DNA of 18,296 bases from Chromera velia (taxonomy: Eukaryota > Sar > Chromeraceae). The stretch covers positions 1-18,296 of the forward strand of contig JAHBMJ010002521.1 of the NCBI GenBank assembly GCA_018398765.1, read 5' to 3'. The notes under the pieces are model-generated. The model was not told the origin of the DNA. It worked only from the letters and a program-made list of their open reading frames with translations, and ran no database searches. Positions 8,971 through 18,296 of this stretch are shown piece by piece; the stretch's first letter is position 1, and every line of letters starts with the position of its first letter. Position numbers and translations under genes: made by a program.

Positions 8971-8988
8971 ATGATGATGATGATGATG
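8971..8988 (+). repeat. (ATG)n microsatellite
   Basis: Six perfect trinucleotide units, ATGATGATG and so on. Confidence 0.9.
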
Positions 8989-9387
8989 TATGAGGTTAAA
9001 GCCGGTTAGCCATATAGACTCTGGCCAACCTAGTATTTCCTGCATAATAGACTCAGGCTTTTAAAATCCACTTGTTGGGAAGCAATGTGTAGCATATATA
9101 GGCAAGTGCCTAGCATTGTCAGGCTTACGTCACCAGACCGGAATACACTGAAACTGTAGTGTGACATAATTCAAATTGTGATACAATATCCTAATAATGT
9201 ACTGGTATCAATAACACAAATAATTGTGTTACAATAAGTGTGATAAAATAGTTAGAGTAAGTTAGGTGTGCATGATAAAATTGTTAGACAACAATTGAAG
9301 TGATCCTACACTTTTAAAGTGATTTGAAGTCTTCAGAGTCGTTGAAGTTCACACTATTCCCAAGAGGCTAGGACTATTCTTTTATAT

Positions 9388-9537
9388 TCACTCACAATGA
9401 CTCACTCACTGTGACTCACCCATTCACTCATCTCATTTACTCACTTACCTTATTCATTCTAGCATTCATTCACTCACTCACTCACTCACATCACTCCTTC
9501 CCTCATTCACCTTACTCACCGAGTCACCGTCTCACCT
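9388..9537 (+). repeat. Degenerate CACT/CATT tandem repeat
   Basis: About 150 bases of imperfect TCACTCA/TCATTCA units with a nearly pure core at about 9462-9490. The open frame across it (Leu, Thr, His, Ser-rich) is a repeat artefact. Confidence 0.85.
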
Positions 9538-10067
9538 TGCTGTATGTAAGGAAGAACGGAGAAGAAACGCACAAAAGTTTAGGCATATTTCAGGCACAAA
9601 CTGCTATTGAGGAGTCTTACAATCTTAAAAGCAATACTGCTAGTCTATAATGAGTGATAATGAGGCGGGACATACGGCTTTAAAGTTGACGGTTTCAGCT
9701 TTAATAGATGAGATCACAATATAGCGCAGCTATATATTAACTTTCCGTAGGGCCATTCATGATTTGTCTATGCATACAGGGTTCCGGGCCACGCAGCCCG
9801 TAGCGGCTATGATACTACCGTCTGGGCCCCCCTTGGATACGTGTAGAGCTGCGCCAAACACCGTAAATACACGATTTACAACTGTTTTTTCACAGATAAG
9901 TGTGACTAAATTGAATTGGTCAAAAGATCTTAAAATCACAATATTATTATGTCATAAGTTATTGTGATACAAAACGTTCTAGAAATTTTCATTGTGATAT
10001 ATTATAGTTCCAATGTAGACTGGGAAGTTAGCTCGATCTTAGAGGAAAGTGTTAGAGTCTTGCTTTT

Positions 10068-10295
10068 ATGACTTCCAACCTTCGTTTATGGAGAAGACCC
10101 AACGTCTTGGTTCAACGTCGATTTGCGCTGCTTCAGGTACGCGCACGGAATCGACGCTTGCAGTCCCGCAAAGCAGATCTACACGCTCTCTCAACGCCTT
10201 TAGATCGGCTCGACGAGTCCTACGACAAGCATTCATGTTACACAATGGGAACTACTACTACACACTATAGTAAGTTGAAACTTTATATTTTTTAG
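10068..10295 (+). CDS. Possible small Arg-rich open frame (75 codons), weak
   Basis: Begins ATG with MTSNLRLWRRPNVLVQRR and ends at a stop before the LTR element. The first two thirds are GC-richer than the surrounding DNA and rich in Arg and Leu. CAG|GTACGCGC after codon 23 resembles a splice donor, so this may be an exon fragment and not a complete gene. No domain is recognised. It could be a relic of a mobile element; a chance frame is also possible. Confidence 0.15.
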   Translation: MTSNLRLWRRPNVLVQRRFALLQVRARNRRLQSRKADLHALSTPLDRLDESYDKHSCYTMGTTTTHYSKLKLYIF

Positions 10296-10427
10296 TTTAG
10301 TTTTTAGTCTATGAGAGTTTAGCGGAGTAGATCAAATTCCACTGATTATCATTCTAGTTATCATTCCAGGAAAATTTTTCTATACGTACATATCGGTTAA
10401 ACTGTCCAAACAAAAAAAAAGTGATCT

Positions 10428-10432
10428 ACCTC
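10428..10432 (+). other. Left target-site duplication of the LTR element
   Basis: ACCTC directly before the 5' LTR matches GCCTC at 12485-12489 directly after the 3' LTR at four of five bases; the difference is a transition. Confidence 0.6.
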
Positions 10433-10839
10433 TGATGAAGTCCTAAGGGCTTGTCTGTGAGACCGCCGAAGAGACAGCTTGGCCGGAGCGCAAAAAGTTT
10501 GAGAAATTGGGGTGGCTCGCAAAGGCAGCGCGCACAAGTGTGAGCGCACACGTCGATTTATCGATACGGCTGAGTTAATTGTTCTATTTCACCGATAGAG
10601 AGAATCAGTTACATCATCGGCATGCATGTATCGTTTGACGGTACAGATCGATCGACCAGCAGATGTCTTTTCTGGACGTAGATGGATCGAGCAGAAAGTG
10701 GACAGACCGTCGTTTGGTACTCCTTCTGACTAGTAGGAAAGGAGGCGATGTACGAGAAGTAGAACAAACCGACAGCAGGGGCTGATTTGAGAACTCTCGT
10801 CACCCAACGCTGCACATAGCTAAATCTCGAACTTCGTCA
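10433..10839 (+). repeat. 5' LTR
   Basis: 407 bases, aligned without gaps to 12078-12484. I count 10 differences, nine of them transitions. A short minus-strand frame found in both copies (about 10609-10815) has no recognisable domain and is probably chance. Confidence 0.92.
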
Positions 10840-10841
10840 AG

Positions 10842-10859
10842 TGGTGACGGAAGTGGGGG
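10842..10859 (+). other. Primer-binding site
   Basis: TGGTGACGGAAGTGGGGG begins two bases after the 5' LTR. TGG is the complement of the CCA end of a tRNA, so this is the expected minus-strand primer site. Which tRNA matches was not determined. Confidence 0.65.
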
Positions 10860-12059
10860 GCAGCCAGCCCTCGCTTCCAAAACTTTCTTCCAAGATGGCT
10901 TCTTCTCCAATCAGCTAGTAGCAAAGCCATCGGTCTCTTGTCACAGTCTTTCGTTCTTCATCTTCTTCCTGTCCAAATCTTTGCTTCCGACTTCCGATCT
11001 GGCAAGAATCCAAATACAGAGTGCCAGAGTTTGTATCGGTGTAGCATGTCTTCTTTCCTCTGTTTGAGATGTCCAGTTGAGGATCTCCAGACAGCTCGCG
11101 AGTCGAACAGAACATCGATGAGGAAAAAGGAGACGTTGGCGTCCGTTCGTTCAGAGATCTCTCGCATATGGATCGACCATGCAAAGGACACGACAGAAGA
11201 CCGATCGGCATCCACATGATCATCCACCTCACAAACGGTCCCCAAGAGTCTTCGGAGGAGCAAGGAGAGGGGTTTGCGGCGAACATCTGGAGAGAAGAGC
11301 AGACTGAGTGCTCGTGCACGTTAACGAAGCGACCGCTCCGTCATGTGAAGTCGAAAGGTTCAGACGGAAAGGGCTCCTGTGTGTGTTGGGCATGACTGTG
11401 TGGAATTCGTGCATGCCTCTTTTTCTTGTTCGTTCTTGCTGGGATGTATGCATCGGGGAGAAGAGGAAAGGAGAAAAAGGCAAGAGAGGTGGGAGGAAAG
11501 CGTGAATACGTTCATGGAGGTACACTGCCTAGTACACTGTGTGAGGCAGAAAGCTGAGAGAAGGATAACCCGATCTGTTCATGCGAGTACGGGCGTGTAC
11601 ATAAATCGAAAGACAACAGAGCAGAACAGAGACGGGGTGGATGGAAAGAAACAACGTGATTCAGTTGAGAAGAGAATTGAACGACACCATGATGGAAAAG
11701 GGGAAGAAAAGCTTCAAGAAAAAAAAAGGATGCAAAGACTGCAGAATTCTTTCCCGTACCTTCTTTGTCTGTGCAGACACATTTCTTTCATCAATCTGAT
11801 GCATTCATGAGGTAAAAGCAAGAGTCGATCGTTTTATCTGGAATGTAATTTGAGACCTCTCTTGCATCAGACAGAATATCAGAGATCTCTCTCGCCTTAC
11901 TTGTAGACTGACTCGCAGGAGATTTGAGAAACCTCTTCCCTGCATGATATCAGCACGCTTCATGTCAATAGAACCAGAGAAAGAAGGAAATATCAGTCCT
12001 CAAAAGTGTGGTGTTTTGTTCAAAAACAGGAAGAGAAGAAGTAAGGTGCGCACTCCGTA
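10860..12059. other. Interior of the LTR element, no recognisable protein
   Basis: The region is rich in GATC and GAAGA motifs and has short open frames on both strands, for example 10915-11319 minus and 10938-11219 plus. None starts and ends convincingly or carries a known retroelement motif. Confidence 0.55.
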
Positions 12060-12074
12060 CAAAAGAAAAGGATG
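12060..12074 (+). other. Polypurine tract of the LTR element
   Basis: ACAAAAGAAAAGGATG lies three to four bases before the 3' LTR. It is purine-rich apart from its first C and one T, in the expected position, but not a strong tract. Confidence 0.45.
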
Positions 12075-12077
12075 CAC

Positions 12078-12484
12078 TGATGAAGTCCTAAGGGCTTGTT
12101 TGTGAGACCACCGAAGAGACAGCTTGGCCGGAGCACAAAAAGTTTGAGAAATTGGGGTGGTTCACAAAGGCAGCGCGCGCAAGTGTGAGCGCACGCGTCG
12201 ATTTATCGATACGGCTGAGTTAATTGTTCTATTTCACCGATAGAGAGAATCAGTTGCATCATCGGCATGCATGTATCGTTTGACGGTACAGATCGATCGA
12301 CCAGCAGATGTCTTTTCTGGACGTAGATGGATCGAGCAGAAAGTGGACAGACCGTCGTTTGGTACTCCTTCTGACTAGTAGGAAAGGAGGCGATGTACGA
12401 GAAGTAGAACAAACCGACAGCAGGGGCTGATTTGAGAACTCTCGTCATCCAACGCTGCACATAGCTAAATCTCGTACTTCGTCA
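12078..12484 (+). repeat. 3' LTR
   Basis: 407 bases, aligned without gaps to 10433-10839 at about 97.5% identity. It is followed by the GCCTC target-site duplication at 12485-12489. Confidence 0.92.
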
Positions 12485-13989
12485 GCCTCCGAATTATCTG
12501 AGACAGTGATATATAAATTAATTCTAATTAAATTAATGCATTAAATGCAATGTGCAATAAATCTAAAGTTTAATATTGACAGCTAGTATGCTTCATCCAG
12601 ATTCAATCGCCTAATGTACGTGACTCGATTATGTAAGGAAGCATCTGTACACGGATTGCCAACAAGCTGCAAGTGCATGGCCGACGGCCTTGAGTGAATG
12701 CAGACCGAAATAGGTCGGCGCCCCATGGCTCCTCGTGTAAGCAGCTGAGGCAAAGACGACTTCGCGAGCCAAAGAGGAAAAGAGAAAAGGGAGCAAGGAA
12801 GACGGAATGAAGAGTAACAATTAAGGGGCAGGTACTACGCAGGACTCCACCGATCAACCGATTGATCAACCGACACAGCAACCACCAGCATGCGTCTGAC
12901 TAATTCATCCGTCTATTCACTTATTCATTCTTCATTTCAGTGATCATTCAGATACGTTTTTTCCCTCTCTAGCTGTATTTCAGTTAGACGACGCGTCGAG
13001 GCAACCATTCTCCTCTTCGTGTCGGTCCTTCAAACTTCAATCAGTGCCATTCCTCTCTCTCCCTTATGGAACATACCGTTGCATTCAGTCCAGAAAACTT
13101 TCGTCCTAGCTGTATTCGCGACCGACTTTTCCCCCTCGACTTCCTTCCCCGACAGCGGTTGGTTCTTCGAGCGATTCGATCGATGCGATGACCGTTGGAC
13201 GGACGGACGGATGGACCAGTGGACTGATTTAAAATGTCCTTCTTCTTTGACGATGCTTCGGACGACGCCGATAGATAAGAGAGCTTTTGTTACTTCCTTT
13301 TATTTTGCCGAGCTCTTCCTACCTGCCTGCCTGCCTGCTTCTTGTTTGATCGAGTGAGCACTCTCGTTGTTCATTTCTCCAGGCATGCAGAAAAGTAAAA
13401 CGACGCATAGACCAGTTTCAGCGTATGGATGGATGAATCGAGTCGGCACATGCATGCAGCAACAGAATGAATGATCAAAGGAAGGTAATTCCCGGCATGC
13501 CCGAAAAGAGGGCAAATCGACCCACATCAACACGCACGGGGCATCTACATGCAAGCAAGCGCACAGGCATTTACAGAGACGACCCATAAATACAGACTCA
13601 CCGTTTGTTTGCTTGTCCTCGGTCTGCGTGACTATCTGGCCAAGCACAGGAAGGAACAGAACTGCACGTCCGATCTCAGATCTCTCTCTTTTCACGCCCG
13701 ACGATGAAAGTGCATTCCTTCCTTCCTTCCTTCCTTCCTTCCTTTCGTGCCTCCCTTCATCAAAAAGACAGCTAGGCACCTGCTTCAAGGGACAGCCGCA
13801 GCAAAGGAAACGAAAAAGAAAAAAGTTCAGAGGGCTACTTTTGGGTCAAATCCAGTTGTCCTTTTTTTTGTTTACCAGGTTTTTTTCGTCCTCTCTTCTT
13901 TTTTGTGAAAACCCCGTCTTCTCATCAACGCAAAAAGAACGAAAAGTTTTGCTTCGAACCTTTCTTCCGTTCTGCCTTCCCTCTTAAGT
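12485..13989. other. Intergenic DNA, no supported gene
   Basis: The first 120 bases are AT-rich, continuous in character with the DNA left of the LTR element. The remainder is mixed low-complexity DNA with CTGC, GACG and CCTT runs. The last part should hold the 3' untranslated region of the minus-strand gene ending at 13990; no AATAAA was found within 90 bases of its stop. Confidence 0.55.
13716..13744 (+). repeat. (CCTT)n microsatellite
   Basis: Seven uninterrupted CCTT units. Confidence 0.95.
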
Positions 13990-16900
13990 TCATGCGGCTT
14001 GTCTCCTGGATGCCCTTGTGACTCTTCTGCCGGCCCCCTCATCCCCTGTGGTCAGAGCAGAAGGAGAAGGAGAAGAAGGCTGCTGTCTCTGTTGTTGTGA
14101 TGATGACACCGAATGACTGCCCTGTGCGTGTGTATGACTAGTTGATGAAGCCCCCCCTGCTCTCCCTCCCCTTCCACCCCTCCCTCCCCGCGTCCCTCTA
14201 CTCCCCCCACTCAAACTTTCTCCATGACCGCTTCGCACCTCTGTCTCTTCCTGTACCTGTGCTCCTCGGCCTCCTTGAGCCTGCTGGCTTGGTCTCGTCC
14301 CCTGCCCCCCTCCATGTGGAGGATCGGAGGAGGCGTCGTGGGACCGGGTCCGACTTGCAGGGCCCCCTGCGCCTTCAATTTCCTTACTGTTGCCGGGGCC
14401 CCTTGAAGGCGAAGCAGAAGCAAATGCTGCCCCCCCCTGTGCCCCTTCTCCCTGTTCCCCCCCCCCCCTTCTCGGTCGGCGAGGAGACGAAGAAGACGAG
14501 GAGACGGCTTGTGCGAGGGCCTCATGGGGACTGGACGGGGACGCAGAAGGAAAAGGGTGAGACGGCGGAAGGCCATTCACAGGAGACAGAAAGTCCGTCA
14601 AACCACCCGACGGTAAAATATCAGAGGCGGGACTCAAAATACTCATACTTGTTTGTCCTCTTCCCCTCTTTCCTCCCACTCTGCTGCCTCCATTGACTGA
14701 GGGAGAAGACACGCCCCCTGAATGCTCTTGCGACTGTTTTTGCCGTTGTTGCCTAGGTCTCAGTCCTTCCCTTCCTACCCTCGGAGGTCCTTCCTCTTCT
14801 TCCCCTTCTCCCTCCCCCCCTGCAGAAAGAGCCGTCAGCTCGGGATGACCATCCAGACCTGATGGCACCGTGCCCATGTCCATATCACCGCCCCTCTCTG
14901 AAAATCCAAACTCCATCGCGTGAGGGCCTGTGCCCCCGTCCAGGGACGACAGGGGGGCCTGGCTAGACACGGCATGGGGCCACACGGGCACCATCTGCAT
15001 CTGCATCTGCCTGTGAAGGGTGGTGGAGGGTGTGATGTGCCCATGTAACGGCATCGAAATCGGGCCCAGCTGGCTGTTGTGTGCATGACCCAAGCCCAGA
15101 TTCAAATCAAACAAGGCGTCTCCGTCTCTCTCTGATGCATGGGGGATGGGAACCTGAAGCGGAGGGGCGTCGGCGTTGGCGTTGCCTCCTCGGACTGCGT
15201 TGCCATCCGGCGTGCTGGAAGAGGAGGAGGAAGACGAAGACGCACCTCCGGGGGGCCCATTGAGGACCCCGGCAGACGAGGGCCCGCTACCCCCCGTTCC
15301 CCCCCCTCGCCCCCCTCTGCGACCCCGAATTGCGCCCCCTCCCCTTCCACTCCTACCCCCACTATGGCTATGGGGAGACAGACCGTGACTGGCGTGATGA
15401 TGCATGGGCACCCCCCCTTGCTGATACTGGAGGGGAGACGAGGGACGAAACCCCGGAGACAGACACAGCAACTCACCCCGACCAGCACTGCCGACACTCA
15501 CACCTCCCCCCTCGACACCACCTATCGCGGTCAGCTGAAGTGCAAAAGAGCGCGGAGTCTCCTCCTGCCCGCCCTCTATCATCATCCACTCCCCCGCAGG
15601 ACCCAATCCCATTCCCATGCCCCCCACACCACTAAGGGGCCCTCCCACCTCTCCATGCTGCAAGGGCCCCGGCATACCATGCGAGTGAACGTGACTGCCA
15701 TAGACGTCCCCTTCCCCTCCCATATGGACCTCCTCCTCCACATCTGTCTGACCAGTTGTCTGCAGCCTCTTGCCGCCTCTGGAGCCATCAATGCTCTCTC
15801 CTACGCCTACTGACGAGTCCTCCCCTCCCCCCGCCCCCCCTCGGGCCCTCTTCTTCAACCCCACACCGTTCATGCCGGGGCCCCTTCCAGAGGGGTCGGG
15901 GTCCCGAATCGCACCGGCAGATGACGACGAGGACGAGGAGGAGGCCGAGGATGCAGAAGCCGAATTTTCTGCTCCAGGGCCCGGAATGGAATTTCCGTCC
16001 CTTCCTGCCCTCATCTGCATCTGCATCTGCGTGATATGGGGGTTCCTCTCCTCCATCTCAGGCATCGCCCCCAGGCCCATCCCCCCATGCACCCCCATAC
16101 CGTCCCCGGTCTCTCCCTCCTTCACGTTCATGTTCCCGCCTGTACCGCCGTGCGCGAGGTACCTGTCAGGGAGGGAGGGAGGGAGGAAGAGAGCCAAGGC
16201 AAAGCAAAACGATGTCAGTCAAATGCGATGAGGACGGACTGATGGTTTCTTTGGGAGGAACAAACCACTTTGAGTGAGGAAAGTGCAAAAAAGAAGGCGA
16301 ACTGAAAGGAGAAAGCAAGCAAAGGAAGACTGAGGAGAGCAAAGTTGACCGTGAGTGATACAATGGTAAACGGAGGGGCGCAAAAAGGGAAAGAGAGGGG
16401 TCGGAGAAATACCGGAGAGCAACACAACGAAACAAAACAGCGGAAAGAGAGAAAGACACAGAGCCAGAAGGAAAGAAGACGGAAAGGAAGGAAGGGAGGA
16501 AGAAAGAAAGACGAAGAGGAAGAAAGAAAGGAAGGAAGCAAGCACGAACGGAAAAAAGGGATTGGAGAAAGAATCAGACGCAGAAATGAGACCCACGAAG
16601 GGCGATGAAAGAACAGAGCGGAGAAATACAAAAAAACGTACCTTTCCATGAACGCAGCGGTCGTCTCCACAAGGAGCTTGTAGTGCCCCATTCTCTGCAG
16701 CAAGAAAAAAACAATATCAAAGATTGTGGGCGTATCGCTTCATGGAATATCGGCTTTCTATTTTTCCGCCTCATCTCATCGTTTCTTTTTCCTTTCGTTT
16801 GGACACACAAAGAGCAGGACAGAGAGAGAAACAAACATGCGCTCCCTTTCCCCCCCCACACAAACACCCCCTCCCCATGCACCCACCCATACGGTCCCTC

Positions 16901-18171
16901 CCCCCTCCCAGGTTCTCACTTACTCACAATTGCAAGTTGCCCAAGGACCGGAACTTGTGCATCGGCCCACGCCCCTGTCGGGATCATTTCTTTGATGCTG
17001 CACAAGAGAGAGAGCGAAATGGACACACAGAGACAACCATAAACAAACACCACACCCCATGGAGAGCACGATGAAAGCGGGCACACGTAGAGTGTGCAGT
17101 GAAGCAAGAAGCGAAGCAACGCAGATTGCAAAAAGCCATCATCCCTGAGAAAAATCAACCCACGAGCCTGCCCACGCTCCCTTCCTCCCTGTCGCCCCCA
17201 CTGCATGTGACCGGTTGAGAAGAAGGAAAGGACGATCTGATGCATGGCTTCCTTTGTTGCACAATCACTGCCTGCCCCCCATCCCTGCATGCATGCATTG
17301 GTGAGATGTGAAGCAGGACTGACAGTTCTCTTCCAAGAGCTGCGTGTGGGCCTCTGAGCACCTCAGCGATTCCCTTCCTGACTGCCCGTCTCCCCTCGTC
17401 ACCTAACGGAATCCAAGGAGGAAGACCGTCTCCAAACCAATCGTGCCCCTCGTGGAGACGGTTTCGGACGTCAGCCACTCCAGGAGGGAGCAGGTCGATC
17501 AGCTGGAAGTGGCCACTGCCTCCGTATCCATTCGGGTCCCCCCCAGGTCCATGCACACTCTGGTGGTCAGGATCCATGTACATCTGGTCACTCACCTGCT
17601 GCTGTTGGGGTTGGGGGTACATAGAGTGGAAGGGCACCGCTCCTCCTCCTCCTGCTGCATGAGCGTGGAGAAGATGAGGGGGTGGGTGGCCGTTTGGTTG
17701 AGGAGGAGGATGCTGGTGGGCAAAGGGTCCCCCCTGGCCTCCCCCATGATGGTGAAAGGGGGTTCCTGATGAAGCAGCAGCAGCAGCAGGGTAGTCGGCT
17801 GAAGACTGGTGCTGTGGATGGACAGAGAGAGGCACCGTGACGCCTCCTCTATCTCCGGAGACGTCCTGCATTCGGGTGTCCTCGTCCCTCCCTCTCTCTC
17901 TGTGCGCAGATGCGGCTGCGGATCCCCCCCGTGCGGCCTCTTCTTGTTTCATAATGCGAGTGGGCGACGAAGGCAGAGCACTGACACTCGAGCCGTTCTG
18001 TCTGGTCTCTTGCCCACTGCCGCTGTTGCTGGAAGAAGAAGAAGAAAAAGCGGGCGGAACTCCAGTCTCCTTGTGTCCATTGCCCCTGGGTCCAGCAGAA
18101 GTGTCTGAGGGCTCTCTTTCGGGTATTACAGCAAGAGGAGGGGAGGGGGGCGCCGTCTCGCCGAGAGCCAT
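13990..18171 (-). CDS. Large disordered RGG/Ser/Gly-rich protein with an unrecognised core, 4 exons (probably 5'-partial)
   Basis: Model: exons 18171-17324, 16997-16928, 16694-16642 and 16162-13990, stop TGA at 13992-13990. Donors are GTCAGT, GTGAGT and GTACGT; acceptors are CTTGTGCAG, TTGCTGCAG and CCCTGACAG. The junctions agree in phase 2, 0 and 2 and give 1047 residues. Residues 1-219 are disordered, with poly-Ser, poly-Ala, His/Pro and Gln runs. Residues about 220-330 look ordered (HDWFGDGLPPWIPLGDEG, then an Arg/Leu-rich helical part, IKEMIPTGAWADAQVPVLGQ, MGHYKLLVETTAAFMERYL). The rest is disordered: KKRARGG near 427 (possible nuclear signal), RG/RGG clusters near 591-612 and in the C-terminal part, poly-Ser tracts, and FDLNLGLG near 675. 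Such composition is common in nuclear RNA- or chromatin-associated proteins; function here is inference. The frame stays open upstream of the ATG to a pyrimidine-rich acceptor at about 18246, so exon 1 may be internal and the gene may continue past the window. Confidence 0.75.
16163..16641 (-). other. Polypyrimidine-rich third intron of the large gene
   Basis: On the gene's strand this 479-base intron is dominated by CTTTC and CCTTC units, ending in CCCTCCCTCCCTGACAG. Open frames across it, on either strand, are composition artefacts. Confidence 0.7.
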
Positions 18172-18245
18172 TTGCTCTGCGTCTCCATCCCCGTGGGGGA
18201 AGTGGCCGACTACTGAGTGGGCTTTCGTGCTTCCTCCTGTGGCGC
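18172..18245 (-). CDS. Possible upstream continuation of the first visible exon of the large gene
   Basis: The frame of the large gene remains open for 24 codons before its first visible ATG. It is preceded by a long C/T tract ending CACCTCCAG, which looks like a splice acceptor. If used, the exon starts at 18245 in phase 1 and the true start codon lies beyond 18296. The alternative is translation from the ATG at 18171. Confidence 0.4.
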
Positions 18246-18296
18246 CTGGAGGTGGTAAGGGGGGAGGGGGTGGGGGAGACGGGGGGGGGCGTGAGG

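Larger units (their letters stand above)
8989..10432. other. AT-rich transposon-derived DNA, no confident gene
   Basis: Most of the stretch is AT-rich with recurring motifs such as ATTGTGATACAA (near 9176 and 9960) and TAAGTGTGA. GC-richer, coding-like patches at about 9770-9860 and 10068-10250 stand out, but neither holds a frame longer than about 75 codons. It reads as old, decayed mobile DNA into which the LTR element at 10433 inserted. Confidence 0.5.
10433..12484 (+). mobile_element. Structurally complete LTR retroelement without coding capacity
   Basis: Two 407-base direct repeats (10433-10839 and 12078-12484) flank a 1238-base interior. Each starts TGATGAAG and ends CTTCGTCA, giving the TG...CA termini with a short inverted repeat. 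A TGG-starting primer-binding site follows the left repeat after two bases, an A/G-rich tract precedes the right repeat, and five flanking bases are duplicated with one mismatch. These signals fix the plus orientation. The interior has no frame with recognisable gag, protease, reverse transcriptase or integrase; the longest is 134 codons on the opposite strand. The element therefore resembles the non-autonomous TRIM/LARD type and would depend on a partner for proteins. Confidence 0.87.

Noticed and set aside
10609-10815. Small minus-strand frame present in both LTRs
   Set aside because: Its presence twice is explained by LTR duplication, its stop is lost in the other copy through one transition, and no domain is visible.
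13300-13788. 162-codon minus-strand open frame downstream of the large gene
   Set aside because: It crosses the CCTT microsatellite (read as Arg/Lys/Glu repeats) and CTGC repeats, and has no recognisable domain or splice context.
15139-15813. Long plus-strand open frames opposite the last exon of the large gene
   Set aside because: They are antisense shadows of a GC-rich, repetitive coding exon, giving Pro/Arg/Thr-rich text with no supporting splice or start signals.
1-18296. Prokaryotic systems such as CRISPR arrays, operons or toxin-antitoxin pairs
   Set aside because: No regularly spaced repeats or bacterial gene arrangement is present; introns and LTR elements show this is eukaryotic nuclear DNA.

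Overview
The window is eukaryotic nuclear DNA. Genes are split by GT-AG introns with pyrimidine-rich acceptors, there is one N (a draft-assembly mark), and retroelement remnants and microsatellites are frequent. The large G/S/H/Q-rich protein, the intron style and the mixed transposon load fit a unicellular alga or other protist; a chromerid alveolate such as Chromera is my best guess. That guess rests on general resemblance and no marker gene here proves it.

Layout. (1) 1-977 is the 3' part of a Ty3/gypsy chromovirus polyprotein (integrase core, GPF module, chromodomain) in one frame broken by two stop codons. It is followed by a polypurine tract and the start of its 3' LTR at 1182. (2) 3240-1751 (minus) is a three-exon gene for a predicted 153-residue protein with a two-helix membrane hairpin, family not recognised. 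(3) 3241-4335 is a GC-rich divergent promoter interval with two strong hairpins and the N. (4) 4336-5627 (plus) is a two-exon gene for a 275-residue TLC-domain (TRAM/LAG1/CLN8) membrane protein. (5) 5628-7880 is gene-free, with a perfect 60-bp tandem duplication and CT-rich simple sequence. (6) 7880-12600 is mostly AT-rich transposon-derived DNA. It holds a 654-bp element with 27-bp terminal inverted repeats (8257-8910) and an LTR element (10433-12484) with 407-bp LTRs, a primer-binding site, an almost perfect target-site duplication and no recognisable protein. (7) 12600-13989 shows no gene. (8) 13990 to at least 18171 (minus) is a four-exon gene for a protein of about 1047 residues: a compact, probably helical core encoded across four exons, surrounded by disordered Gly/Ser/RGG/Gln/His-rich sequence. 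It probably extends past the right edge.

The three host genes share no pathway that I can see. Genes 2 and 4 are divergent neighbours. The splice models rest on consensus sites and exact phase agreement: all five internal junctions are phase-compatible. No transcript was available. The least familiar items are the large disordered protein with its unidentified core and EAR-like LxLxL motif, the small two-helix protein, and the CTAG-rich inverted-repeat element that carries a GC-rich coding-like island.
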